Shown here: in pieces, positions 34,401 to 44,756 of the stretch
Layout: every line of letters begins with the position of its first letter
Numbering within the stretch: the stretch's first letter is position 1
Assembly: GCF_000143535.2 (NCBI RefSeq)
Contig: NC_037325.1
Span: 62,001-126,000, forward strand
DNA from: Botrytis cinerea B05.10
Lineage: Eukaryota > Ascomycota > Leotiomycetes > Helotiales > Sclerotiniaceae
DNA: 64,000 nucleotides
Direction of reading: 5' to 3'
Translations under genes and position numbers: made by a program
Notes under the pieces: generated by a model
Databases searched by the model: none
What the model was told of the DNA's origin: nothing
What the model saw: the letters and a program-made list of their open reading frames with translations, nothing else

Positions 34401-34650
34401 AAAGGAGTTTGGAGCGCCAGCGGCGCACTTACCGTGTGGACAAGCGAGTGATAGTGCGCATTTAGGTAAGTCTTTTCCTTAATCTAGCCAGCTGTCTGGG
34501 GTTGGAAGATTTGATTGGGAAAGTTATAATCCTGAAGAATTTTGCTAATAATTATTGGAATGAACAGATAACGAAAGAATTAGGGTTAATAATCTGTATA
34601 ATAGTCGGCTGATCTTCAGGAAGGTGTTCAGGGAGTTACCAAGGAAATAG
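31466..34650 (+). CDS. DUG2: Dug2-like protein: WD40 propeller fused to M20 peptidase (glutathione degradation)
   Basis: Three exons, 31466-32590, 32650-34465, 34568-34650, predicted 1007 residues. Introns of 59 and 102 bp have GTAAGT donors, and the second has a GCTAAT branch point. The N-terminal half carries WD40 repeats (IKLWKLSK, IELWDLDTRQ, VSIWDVTG). The C-terminal half is an M20 metallopeptidase with YGHYDVVPA (His about 530), GRGVSDNKGP (Asp about 562), IEGEEESGSRGF (Glu about 597) and a last-exon end SDSAHLDNERIRV. Yeast Dug2 works with Dug3 (glutaminase-type) to remove the gamma-glutamyl group of cytosolic glutathione; Dug1 then cuts Cys-Gly. WD40 plus M20 in one chain is diagnostic. 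A Ser/Thr/Glu-rich insert of roughly 90 residues precedes the C-terminal metal-ligand segment. Start: first ATG after the leader. Confidence 0.93.
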
Positions 34651-36052
34651 TATGGTATTTGGTGGGCTGTATGAGACGAGAATATCATGAGGGCGTTCTG
34701 AAAGGAAGGTAAATCATATGCATGCATGAATGAGGTGGGTGTGAAGGGATTTTCATCACATCTCGAGGGTAGAAGGATTAGGTGAGTAGTTGGCTTAGCA
34801 TTATAATGCAGTTCGAATGATACCAGCCTTGTTGGCGAATTTTGGGATTAAGTTTCAAAATGAGTTGACTGTGAAACATTAAAGCTATATACTGTGATCT
34901 TGGAAGAGGAGAAGGCTACCTGTGATCTCGAAATATCTATTTTATCAGCATAGCCCGGCTAAAACAGGTAAAAACTGTGGACATCAAACTGGAACGGACA
35001 GTTACTCACTCTATCGCCACTACAAGCTTCAAATGATTCCTAATTATCCAAGTTAACAACCCAATGCTCAATAATCAAATCACAGTCCGACCTATCAAAA
35101 ATTTTGACCCAAGATACGCTTGATGGTCTCCAGACCTGGGTCTCTGTACTTGCTTTTCCACCCGAATGCTTATTTATTTCTGGCTTTAATGTAACCGGCA
35201 ATGACAGTTGTGACCATATTGGCGGTGTTCCGCTTATCGTGATGGAGGGTAATTATGTGTTCAAGAGGTTGAATGGTCATTAGCTTGATTGATTTCAAGA
35301 GAATTGCGTTTGATCGTAGAAATGACACTTTCCTGTGTTTTGAAGCAATCTGGTTGGCTTTGCTGTAATATTAGAAGATCTGTCACCGTTGCTACTTATC
35401 TAGAAACATTATTATACGTGGCTCAAATTATCATGAGTTTCGATTCTATACTTTCTGAGAGCTGTGGCATTCTTTATTTGCAGGCCCATTCAACATTTTG
35501 ATTTTATGAGAATACGCCAATCAAAGCAAGAATTGAGGCCATTCTTAAATAAAAGGTAGAGAAGAGTGCAGATTTCTTTTTTTCAACCTCGTGTATACAA
35601 AACTCACGAACAAAACATCATAAGTTAGTCCCGGTGAAGCCAATCCAGATGAATGCGGGGCTGATCAACGGGTCTTACACAGCACCATAATTGCATTTCA
35701 CGTCGCAAAAATTTGCCCTCTAACAATTACTTCTTCACTTTTTTCTTTTATATAAAGGAGCATCTCATGCATCATCACTTAATCTCTGGAATTATTCAAA
35801 TAATAAAAATTCAGACAGCCCCCAAGACATGTGAAAGTGACCATGATGAACGTTAGAAAACTCACTGAACAACAGATATGAGCTGATATTGATCTATGAA
35901 ACTTTTATCCAAGACCAAAAGTTGATGGAATTATCATGAAGAAAGCGTGTGGATGACTGCTGACATTAGGGCAAAAGGGTAAAACTTTAAACAAACTACC
36001 AGAAGTTTTTATAGCTTGCCCTTCAAACTTCTGGAAACTATAAGGATATTTA
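34651..36052. other. Intergenic, no gene seen
   Basis: About 1.4 kb. A TATATAAAGG box at about 35750 could drive transcription towards 36053. Short frames have no family support. Confidence 0.55.
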
Positions 36053-36568
36053 ATGTGTCACATTTACGGAGTAGACTCAGTAATTAATGGCACGCCTGCT
36101 TCTTTCTCTCCTTACCTAGACTTGGATGACAGTGCAAATTTCACTTCTCATTCTAACAATCCAGGAGGAATGACTTCATCAACGGGGAAGAACTCTAGTC
36201 AAGAGACTTCTCCTATCACTAGTACCTTAAATGGAAGATCATGCAGCCCATTCAACTCTCCTCGAGTACTTGCTTGTTTTAATTCAGCTTCCCATGCGGT
36301 TCAGGGTACTCACTCAGAGGCAAAACGTCCTACAAATTGGCTTCTTGAAATATGTGCCTATGAGGCACGAAATAATATCGAGGAAGTTGATCGATGGATT
36401 GAGGCAACTCGAGAGCTTGAGAGGAAAGGGAAAGATGCCACAGAATGGAAGGCGACTCTGGGAGAATTACTTGGAAAATTTGAAGCGGTCCATGGATTAA
36501 TCATTGAATTGAAAGCAATGTTGGATGAGCTTCACGAAGCAAACATTCATGATGAGTCTCGTACATAG
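36053..36568 (+). CDS. Hypothetical protein with C-terminal helical domain
   Basis: Intronless, 171 residues from ATG 36053. The first 100 residues are Ser/Thr/Asn-rich and probably disordered; the rest (NWLLEICAYEARNNIEEVDR onward) is strongly helical with heptad-like spacing, typical of a coiled coil, ending in an acidic tail. I do not recognise the family. A TATA-like box lies about 300 bp upstream. Could be a lineage-specific gene; codon use looks coding. Confidence 0.5.
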   Translation: MCHIYGVDSVINGTPASFSPYLDLDDSANFTSHSNNPGGMTSSTGKNSSQETSPITSTLNGRSCSPFNSPRVLACFNSASHAVQGTHSEAKRPTNWLLEICAYEARNNIEEVDRWIEATRELERKGKDATEWKATLGELLGKFEAVHGLIIELKAMLDELHEANIHDESRT

Positions 36569-37840
36569 AAGATAAAGATAAATTACAAGCTTTAGAAGAA
36601 GGAAAGAACAGTGGCTTTGTCATCCGGGGGTGTGGATTTGGACCAGAGTCAGGTATTATTTGGCTCATGGATTTGCAGCTATATCTGCTAATTATGTCTG
36701 CCTTTACAAACATCCCACTGGGCAATTAATTAAGAAGAAGTGATGATTAACCAATGTTTCCGTCTTTTCATGGCGATTGACATTTGAAGCAAACTTGTAC
36801 TTTCCAGTGATACAAGTATCGGTCCATCTCTTTCCGATGCATGAGAACACATTTTCCAGTTATCAGATCTGGCCATCAAGTTGGATCTAAGATGTTTCCA
36901 TTGACTGATACGATTCCATACCCCAGTATCCCTTACACTAGCACCGAAAGCTGTTTACTGTGAAACCCATCCTCCCCACTCGAAACTTTTGCCAACACAC
37001 ATCGCATTGATTATGCAATGAAAGGCCCATGTCCGTCTATAGTAAATGAGAAGGAAGGAAGACATGTGGCGGATCACAGGATCTCTTTCTACTTGGCTCG
37101 ATAGTGTAGAGCTCGCTCATTCCACTGCCATTGATTTAAAGGCATCGTGAAGTAAATTTGATGGTTTAGGTCATCTATGAGAGTAGGATTTTGGGGGTAT
37201 CTGAAATTACAGAATGACATTAATACGCGTAGCTGGAAAGCGATGTCGAAAGTGATACACCTTCTCATCGTGTTAGGTAAGAACCGTTTCCAACTAAAAC
37301 GCCAAGTCAAGCATCTCTAGGGAGAGAGAAATACATGCGTGTGTGCTACCCACAGTTCATGGTATGCTACTGGTAATCAAGTATAATATTAGAAACACAA
37401 CCTTAGAAACACAAGAACAAAGCGACTTTGTTTGGCAACTGTCAATGCAAAGGGATGTCTGGAAAGAACTATTGATCAATCAAAAGAAGACCAACCGTCA
37501 CGGAGTGTAGAGGAAAGCAAAAGTGTGTTTGTGGGTAATATTGGGCCATCGAAATTATTTCTATAATCTCATGTAGACAGCCCTCTGTAAGTCGTAAGGT
37601 TTATTTGTGGCGCTGAATAGCTTTATAAGTAATGATAATTAAGTGTTGTGGCTTCCTAGATGAAAAAAAAAAACATCGAGCTTTAGTTTCGCCGGTCCTC
37701 AGTGAAGGTTGCATTAAAATGAACCACTAGGACTGGTTGGCTGGTCTTGGAGATGTATCTAGCTTGGAAGACGAGAATAATCTTCAAAATTCGTGCAATT
37801 TATTGATAAAACTAGTCTCATGGACTAGCTCTGTCAAGCC
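36569..37840. other. Intergenic, no gene seen
   Basis: Lies between convergent genes and should contain both 3' untranslated regions. An A12-13 run near 37663-37675 is the only simple-sequence feature. Confidence 0.55.
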
Positions 37841-39325
37841 TCATTTGGCATCAACCCAATCAGCGACCTCATACTCTTTTCCCTCACCTGTATAAATGTC
37901 CAAGCCATTGTACTGTCCAGGTCTCCATACTCTCATCACAGCTTTTCCATTTTCATTGATAGCCGCGCGGAACATACCTCCGCAGTTGTAATCAACAACG
38001 ACATGACTCACTGCGTCCCTCTTCCGACCAAAGTTGTCAACCACAACCTGTAATTCAATTCCAATGATACCTCCTTCTCCTTCACCCGTCTTCTTCCATC
38101 GGTCTCCTGCAGATTTCACTAGATCTCCACCAGGACCAGTTATTTCTGTGATGGCGGCTTGAAGGGAAGTCTCAGGACGGTATCGAGCAATTGCCGATGC
38201 ACTTCTTGCAGCTGCAAGGCGGAGGAAAGAATCACCATTTCCAGTACCAGACATAGCAGTGGCCCTGATATGTTTCCTGGACATCATAGCTTCATCTTCC
38301 ATCGCTTCTTGATAAATCAGATTGTACGATCTTAAACTCAAGCCTGGGAAGCAATCTGACAGAATTCCTTTCAGCTGATCACCTAAGGCGATGATTGGCC
38401 GTTGGTTGTACATTCTTCGACGGATCTGTTGAAGCCGATGCAGATCCTCGTGCGCCGATGTATCCTCCCACTCCTCTGCCCAGAAACCAGCACCAAGCGT
38501 TGGCGTGTCCCCAATTCTCCCTGTCAATTTATTTGTCATGCCTCCAGTACTAGTACCTACACACAGCACCCCATCCGCATCAAGGCACACAGCACCACAA
38601 GTTCCTTGTGGTATAAATTCTTGGGCATCCCAGGATGCATTTCCATTCCTATCCTTCTCCTTTTTCAACCCCGATATATGTTCATCCCACCTTGCTTGTA
38701 CAAAAAAGTATTTCTCATCTACAAGCTCCAATCCCCATTCTTTTGCCAATTTTTCAGCGGAATATTTGTGTAGTTGTGAATGTCCTTGTGCTCCGTGGCT
38801 TTGCATGAATGCGACCTCTTCAGCACTCATCGGCCCTCGATGTTCACCATTCCCACCCTCCAAGTCTTGCTCTCCTCGTATTAACATCTCGCGCGCGAGC
38901 TTAATTGGATTTTTGACGTGTTGTAATCCCATAAGTCCTACTCCCCTCTTCTTCTTCCCACTTGAAACCATTATGGATGCCTCTAGTTCATTAATTCCAT
39001 CACGAGTGAAAACTGCACCGTGGCCACTGTTGAACAAAGGATTATCTTCCAATTGTGTAACTGCATAGGTGACAGCATCGAGAGCTGTGGTGGTAGAAGA
39101 AGACGTTTTATGAAGAGGAAAGGAGGATGGTGACGTGAGGAAATAGTGAGTGTTGGAAATGATGCGAAGGAGTGAGTCGTGATAGAGCTTATACTTCGCG
39201 GGTGGAAGGTTTGCGGGGAGAATATTACCTGCACCGCCGTGAATGATGATGCGGGGTGTTATCGATTGGGAGAAAACTGGTAAAGATTGTTTGTATTCCA
39301 TTTTGTGTTCCATTTTGTGTTCCAT
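37841..39325 (-). CDS. Isoaspartyl peptidase/L-asparaginase family (Ntn hydrolase)
   Basis: Intronless, 494 residues from ATG 39325 (the longer reading from 39358 begins with TTG). The start region repeats MEHKMEHKMEYK, so three ATGs are available. Landmarks of the plant-type/glycosylasparaginase fold: IIIHGGAGNI near the N-terminus, NPLFNSGHGAVFTRDG, ELEASIM, and the autoproteolysis site PQGTCGAVCLDADG with the nucleophile Thr at about residue 241, then GTSTGGMTNKLTGRIGDTP, where the substrate-binding residues lie. The chain would self-cleave before the Thr into two subunits and hydrolyse asparagine or isoaspartyl dipeptides. Longer than the usual 320-350 residues because of extra segments before the Thr and near the C-terminus. 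Probably cytosolic. Confidence 0.9.
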   Translation of the reverse strand: MEHKMEHKMEYKQSLPVFSQSITPRIIIHGGAGNILPANLPPAKYKLYHDSLLRIISNTHYFLTSPSSFPLHKTSSSTTTALDAVTYAVTQLEDNPLFNSGHGAVFTRDGINELEASIMVSSGKKKRGVGLMGLQHVKNPIKLAREMLIRGEQDLEGGNGEHRGPMSAEEVAFMQSHGAQGHSQLHKYSAEKLAKEWGLELVDEKYFFVQARWDEHISGLKKEKDRNGNASWDAQEFIPQGTCGAVCLDADGVLCVGTSTGGMTNKLTGRIGDTPTLGAGFWAEEWEDTSAHEDLHRLQQIRRRMYNQRPIIALGDQLKGILSDCFPGLSLRSYNLIYQEAMEDEAMMSRKHIRATAMSGTGNGDSFLRLAAARSASAIARYRPETSLQAAITEITGPGGDLVKSAGDRWKKTGEGEGGIIGIELQVVVDNFGRKRDAVSHVVVDYNCGGMFRAAINENGKAVMRVWRPGQYNGLDIYTGEGKEYEVADWVDAK

Positions 39326-40542
39326 GATGATTTGAGGTGATCTAGAATCTTTCTGCAAGCTGAAGAGTGACAGCGGTCAGTGAGGTCGACTAACCTGGGA
39401 GATAAAGAGGACGGACTGTGCTGCGTGCAATGAGATTATAATTAACAATACTCGGAGATCAATGTCAATATCAGTATCGATATCAATTTAAAATACGAAC
39501 GCAAAACTAGGAAGAAGATATGTCTGATGTGAATTGAAGAGGCTGAGACTGTCGATATAGCATCGGATCAGTTGGATGGTGGATTGTTTATCGTGCTTAT
39601 CGAAGAAGTGCACAGGGCTTGGCATTACGAGAAAGAGGTAGCGGAGCGATATATCACGTGCTTTGGCATCCTCGCCTTTGTCCACGTGATGTGCCAAATC
39701 AGCAACGAACGAAGTTCTCATGGATCCTACTCAATGCATTCCCATTTCATCGTCCAAAGGGCAGCTAGTTGCTCGGCACCTATGCTAAGAATACAGAAGC
39801 CCTCTCCTTCCGGCCAGTGCACCAAGCAGGAGCAGCCCTAAAGCCCATCCTAACGCCCACCCCCCTACCTGAAGAAGAAGAAGGAGAAGAAGAAAAAGAC
39901 CATAACAGCTTGGAAAATAAATCCATTTGCTTTTACCAAGCTTTTCCCCATACATACGCATGCACAACAGATCCCAATCAATAATTTAGACCGCGGCCTG
40001 GACCATGTTTTGTTCCGTCAATATGACGCTCAATTCATGCAAGAGCGCAGGGGTTTTCTAGATAAGAACAGGTTTATCTTGGCTGTGGGTCCTTGAACAA
40101 CTCCTGTTTGGTGCTGTGAGTCCAGGAACAAATCAAAACGGCTCATAAACTCTACAACGACTTTGTATTGGGTGTATAGCTCAGGATGAGAGAGAGATTA
40201 AATATGGAGATCATTACATTGCGAGGTGCATCATGATGCATCTATTGTGATGTAACAGTGAAACCCTGAGTGCAAAACCTCTTGAGGACGACCTGTCAAG
40301 CAAGTTTTATTTCATCGATATCAGGTTCTGTCAAAAGCAGCAAGATATAAAATGCCTTGATCATCCGCCCTTCTCTGCTGTCCCCTTTTTCATCATCAAC
40401 ACAGGACGCGCAGATTTCAACTTAAAACCTCAAATAATACGCAAGTGAGGCCTCCTTTTTGCTACTTATCTATGCCACTTCTCAACTTGTATTAACTTTT
40501 TCCTTAGATCACCTAAATCACCAATTACTTCAACCAATCATT
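39326..40542. promoter_or_regulatory. Divergent promoter region with TATA box and candidate 5'-UTR intron for the small gene
   Basis: Separates the asparaginase gene (minus) from the small acidic protein (plus). A clean TATA-like GATATAAAATG is at about 40344-40354. Downstream, GTGAGG at about 40445 and TTCCTTAG at about 40507 could bound a 5'-UTR intron. A GAAGAAG repeat is at about 39871-39897. No coding region seen. Confidence 0.5.
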
Positions 40543-40825
40543 ATGGGTCTCGGAGAAGATATCAAGGAGTTCGGAGAGGGCGAGATGCAACAGCAAGGTG
40601 GAAACAACGGAAACGATAACGGCAACAACTTCAGCAATGGCATAAGCGATAGCACCAAAGACACCATGGCAGATTCCGGTATGTTCTCGTCCACCTACTC
40701 TGTCCTGATTAGTTCTGACATTCCATGACATAGCCGTCGACTCATTCGCGAGTAAAGAGGGAGTGCCTTCCCAATTGGACTCTGGAATTAATAACGTTGT
40801 CAATGATGAGGTCAACAAGTTCTAG
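40543..40825 (+). CDS. Small acidic Gly/Asn-rich protein
   Basis: Two exons, 40543-40678 and 40734-40825, intron 55 bp (GTATGT...ATAG), giving 75 residues. The first exon is Gly/Asn/Gln-rich (GGNNGNDNGNNF) and the second reads VDSFASKEGVPSQLDSGINN then VVNDEVNKF. No signal peptide, membrane segment or Cys. TATA box about 200 bp upstream and a probable leader intron suggest a strongly or conditionally expressed gene, as is common for small fungal stress or conidiation proteins, but I cannot place it in a family. Too short for ordinary gene calling. Confidence 0.6.
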
Positions 40826-41939
40826 ATATCCATAGCTGTTGTTATGATTAATGTTGAATGAGCGTAAACATGGACTGGAGCATTATTTTGGATTGTATAC
40901 TATTACCACTCTTATTGAATTTGAATAATTAGTTTTCCCAAGTCACTTCTATCTTGATTGACACATTTTTGAAGTCTCTACCGATATCTTCTTAAATATT
41001 ATGAATTCAATTGAAGTCCAGTGCCAAGGTGGCCAAGAGATAGCCGAAAAAGCTTGTTATCAAAACTAGTACTTTCCGAGCTTCTTTTCCAAACTATGAA
41101 GCGCTTCTTTCTATCTTATTAGTGTTCATTTACACATGGTATCTGCATTGCAGAGTTACGTGCTTACTATCTATCCTACAAGAACGGATTAACAGTAAAA
41201 TACTACAAACATTTACTATTCTAGGAATAGTAATTGTTTAAATTCTTTATTATTTTATTCAGTGTAATGTTTTGTATATTGTAACACAAATAAGTTCTTT
41301 CATGTAACGTAGTTTATTATCGAATCGCCAATATCATCGGGTTGCCACTTTTTATATTATTCAATCACTTTAATTTTAATATACAATATTTCAACAAATT
41401 ATTATAGAAACTTTATTAAAAGAAATCTAAATCATTTTAATTATTTAAATTATTTATAAATCTAAAAATCTATTGATTATTAAAGTTGTAAAATTCTATA
41501 TAATATTTTGATTTATATTATACAATAGAATTAATGGTTAAAATAATTAAATAGAAATTTAAACGAATTGTTATAAAATTATAGAATTAGAAAAAGAAAT
41601 AATTGTTTAATATATATTTGATATAGATTTAAGAGGATTTTTATTTAAATTAAAGAATATAGAAAATATAATGAATTATATTTTTGAATCGAAAAATGGG
41701 AAATGTATTGGAAAGTTTTGAATGTATCAATTTGTAAAATATCGAATTGAATTAAAAATATATTTTAATTATATTTATAATTTTCAAAAAGCTTTTTATA
41801 AAGATTTTAAGTTTATTGAAAAGTGGTTTCAATTGATTATAAATATATAAATGAAATATAGTATTTTGAATAGAGATTTTTATAATTTCAATAAAATAGG
41901 TTTTATAATAGGGATTATATATACAGTAATGATTATTAT

Positions 41940-42391
41940 TAGTTTTAAAAGATATAGCAGAAGTAAATCAGTATAATTAGGTAATCGAGAATGGGCTATA
42001 ATAATAATATGTGGAAATGGAGAGGGTGAAATTATTCTTCTATTTCTAGTGGTTCAAGGATAGGTTCATCTTTTTAATTGGTATATTGAAACCGATCTTC
42101 CTGTGGAATAGGCTATTAAATTTATATCGAATGGATAGACAAATAATAAGATAGATTTAGAATAATTGAAACACTTCAATAAGCATATCAAGAATTGAAG
42201 AAAGAGTAAATATCGAATATTGATATTAGATGAATACAAAAGCTACAAATCCATAGCTTTTCAAACATATTGTAAAGAGAACGATATTATATATTTATAT
42301 TTATTATTGCATTCAAATTATTTAACTCAATTATTTAATATTAGCTATTTTAATAATCTGAAATATTTATATAATAATCAAATTAATGAAT
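41940..42391 (+). pseudogene. Fot1-like transposase remnant, part before the copia insertion
   Basis: With stops, the plus strand reads GNREWAIIIICGNGEGEIIL, then WYIETDLPVE, LEWLKHF-like LKHFNKHIKN, YRILILDEYKSYKSIAFQTY (cf. YRLLILDGHxSHxSxEFxxY), CKENDIIYLYLLLHSNYLTQ (cf. CxxNxIxxLCLPPHSSHLLQ) and then NQINE directly before the insertion. RIP-type changes explain the differences. Dead gene. Confidence 0.8.
42387..42391. repeat. Target-site duplication TGAAT (left copy)
   Basis: Matches 50668-50672 on the other side of the copia element; lies within the transposase remnant of the older pogo element. Confidence 0.9.
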
Positions 42392-42729
42392 TATCACGGG
42401 AATAGCTACGTCACTTGGTATCACTGTGGTAGGGAATAATAATAATAAGTAGTAATATGCTAGATTGACTTGAGGATTGATCAGAAGGATCAAGCCTCAT
42501 ATATATACCTAGAATAGGCGATGGGATCACCTGAATTGGTAGTTGTGATCTCCTTGTAGATTGTGGATATGATCACTATGAGCGGAGCTCTTAGTGATTA
42601 ATTTGATAAGAGTGTATACGTCTACAAGGGAGATCGTAGTGATCAATATAACTTTGCAAGAAGTGTGCGAAGTTACAGTCACGTGAGATCCACGTGGTAT
42701 TACGCGGGATATAGGTTTTTTCCGTGACA
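42392..42729 (-). repeat. 3' LTR of the copia element
   Basis: On the minus strand starts TGTCACGGAAAAAACC and ends CCCGTGATA, so the ends are TG...TA rather than TG...CA, with near-inverted terminal TRTCACGG. It contains a 27-bp inverted repeat (42649-42675), two CACGTG-type boxes nearby (GTCACGTGAGATCCACGTGG, read on plus) and a TATATATATGAGG-like TATA on the minus strand. Confidence 0.95.
42649..42675. repeat. 27-bp inverted repeat in the 3' LTR
   Basis: TAACTTTGC (42649-42657), spacer AAGAAGTGT, GCGAAGTTA (42667-42675). Same in the other LTR at 50587. Confidence 0.9.
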
Positions 42730-42740
42730 CACCCCCCAGA
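42730..42740 (-). promoter_or_regulatory. Polypurine tract before the 3' LTR
   Basis: On the minus strand TCTGGGGGGTG immediately precedes the LTR start TGTCACGG. Expected priming site for plus-strand DNA synthesis. Confidence 0.75.
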
Positions 42741-43231
42741 TCAGCCAAATCCGGTTGATCTGCATTTTTATAGATAAACAAACGAAAATCCTCTTGGCGA
42801 CAGCTGAGCTGCGATTGGTGGTAAACGGGTCTAGGTGGGTAATCGAATTGATTTCCCCTGCCTGTCCTGCGAGTACACAAACAAAGAGGAGAAAATGATA
42901 TAATGTCGTAAAGAAAATTTTGCTGAATGAGCTGTGGCACACACGGATACGTGCGCGTTTGTATGTAGATCCTCAGTTGAGTGATCTGATGTCTCGGAGA
43001 CTTGCTGGTAGGATTGATCCCGTCGATTTTGAGAGTGATCAAACGCGTTAATCATGGGTGTCGATTCGAGAGATTATCGCGCACGGTGTTTGTGGCGGTG
43101 GTAGGCCTAAATGACCCACTTCAAGGATGAAAAGTTTTTCACTCTGGTAATTGGTGAATGAGGTGATAAGAATGGGTTGGTTTCCACTTGATTAGTCCTG
43201 ATTTTGAGTAGCTTCAATCAGTTTTTTCCTT

Positions 43232-44663
43232 ATGCCTTCCCCAATTAGAGATTCTGATTCTGAGCGAATCATTCTTCCTCCTCTGCGTGAGTATTCGTCT
43301 GCTTTGAGTAGTCTCTCTCAATTGTATCTGACGACGACAGTTGATCATATTAAATCTTTCCGCGGGGTTGATTCTTCTCGTTGTTTCACTCCTGTTAATC
43401 CTTTGCCCAAGACTCCTACACGGAGTGGTACGGTTGCAGGCCCTTCGAGTGGTCCTTGTGATTCTCGTGTAGTTCCTGTTGCTCGTCGAGCGCATTCTCC
43501 TCGTTCTGAGAGTAGAAAGTCGGCCAAACTTGCTCCTAGCTTTGGGTTGTTTGCGGAGTCTAGTGCTCGGTTGGAGAGAGTGAGAGATGCTCGAAGCGTG
43601 ATGCCCCTTCATAACGAAGAGAACAATCAGACTGTAATCACTGCTGCGGATCGTGAGGATCCTTTTTGTTCGCCTGATTCGAGGGATATGAGGGAGTTTC
43701 CTCCTGATGGAAACAGTTCATCTCCTTCGTCGGATGATTCTTCGTCTTCTTCCTCCTCCCATTTTCCTTCCCCTCGTCCTAAGTCGAAAAGGATGAAAGT
43801 TGTTCCCAAGGTTGCATCGAGGAGAAAAGGTCGTTCGAAGACTGTTTCTCGTGATCCAGTGAACAAGGGTGTCCAGAATGAGGTGCCTTGTACTGAGTGT
43901 GTTCGATCTCTTTTGTCTGGTCGCCACGAGGATCACGGGAAGTGTTTCAGGAGAAAAAGTGGTGGCTCAGCTCGGTGTTGGAAGTGTAATACTCACGAGT
44001 GTTCAGCTCTCCCTGTCTTTTTGCGATCATTGGCTGTTCGATTGGTAGAGCTTTGGGACCCCGAACATGTGTCGATCCCTGGGAAAGTAAGTGACAGAGA
44101 TTTTATTGATTACTTACTGAGTTTTGAGAGCTAATGCATCTTTTTAGAAAACAATTCCTAATAAGAAATCGGCTCGTGTTGCGATGTCAGTTATGTTGGC
44201 GATGGAAAAAGAGGATAAGGAGTTTATCGATCTTGACTCTCTCTCATCATCAACACAGAGTGTTTCTCCTGTCCGGTCCGTATTGTCTCCTTCTGCTAAG
44301 AAGAAGTCATTACCTCCCTCTCCGACTAGGAAGCGGAAATCTACTCCGACCCCTCAGTCTCCTGTTGCGAAGCGTGCGAAGAGTGGCAAGGTGGTTTCGT
44401 CGGCTAGTCCTAGTTCTAGGACTAGATCCAAGTCTGTTCAGCCTGATCTAGGTCCTGCAGGTGCCAAAGGAAAAGGGAAGCAGGTGACATTTTCTATGGA
44501 TGATGATAGTGATCTAGATGAGGAGTATCATTCAGTTGGTAAGGATGATATTGTTGATTCTAGTGACGATCTGATCGAGAAAAAGAAGCAGTTGGATATG
44601 TTGGCACTTGAGATTGAGTACGCTACAAAGAAGCGAGCTCTTGAAGGAAAATATGTCATATAA
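43232..44663 (+). CDS. Antisense accessory gene of the copia element (spliced, Cys-cluster protein)
   Basis: Lies inside the element, on the strand opposite to gag-pol, converging on its 3' end. Exon 1 43232-44086 and exon 2 44148-44663 join across a 61-bp intron (GTAAGT donor, CTAAT branch, TTTTTAG acceptor) in phase 0, giving 456 residues. N-terminal 200 residues are Ser/Pro/Arg-rich and disordered, with an S-tract and basic patches (RPKSKRMKVV) that look like nuclear signals. Next a cysteine cluster C-x2-C-x14-C-x10-C-x2-C-x4-C from C220 (PCTECVRSLL ... RCWKCNTHEC), likely zinc-binding. C-terminal half: more basic Ser-rich sequence (RKRKSTP), an acidic patch and a final coiled coil (EKKKQLDMLALEIEYATKKR). 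Similar Cys patterns occur in many uncharacterised ascomycete proteins. Function unknown; the cluster could bind nucleic acid. Confidence 0.75.
44087..44147 (+). other. Predicted intron of the antisense accessory gene
   Basis: GTAAGT at 44087, CTAAT about 44130, TAG ending 44147. Intron and both exons are free of internal disruption, and both reading frames match exactly, which argues that this strand is transcribed and spliced. Confidence 0.75.
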
Positions 44664-44716
44664 ATCCCGTTTAATTTGCTTGATCATTATGATCATTCTT
44701 CAATATGGTGTGAATA

Positions 44717-44743
44717 TAACTTTGCAAACTTTTTGCGAAGTTA
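44717..44743. repeat. 27-bp inverted repeat, copy between the convergent genes
   Basis: TAACTTTGC (44717-44725), 9-bp spacer AAACTTTTT, GCGAAGTTA (44735-44743). It lies between the stop of the antisense gene (44663) and the stop of gag-pol (44757). Confidence 0.9.
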
Positions 44744-44756
44744 TGTCTGTCGCGAT

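Noticed and set aside
38402..39068. Plus-strand frames of 123 and 187 codons opposite the asparaginase gene
   Set aside because: Antisense shadows; the minus-strand frame has the catalytic motif.
42392..42729. Six-base target duplication with a 337-bp LTR
   Set aside because: TGAATT also matches both flanks, but the primer-binding site and the near-inverted LTR ends favour a 338-bp LTR and TGAAT.
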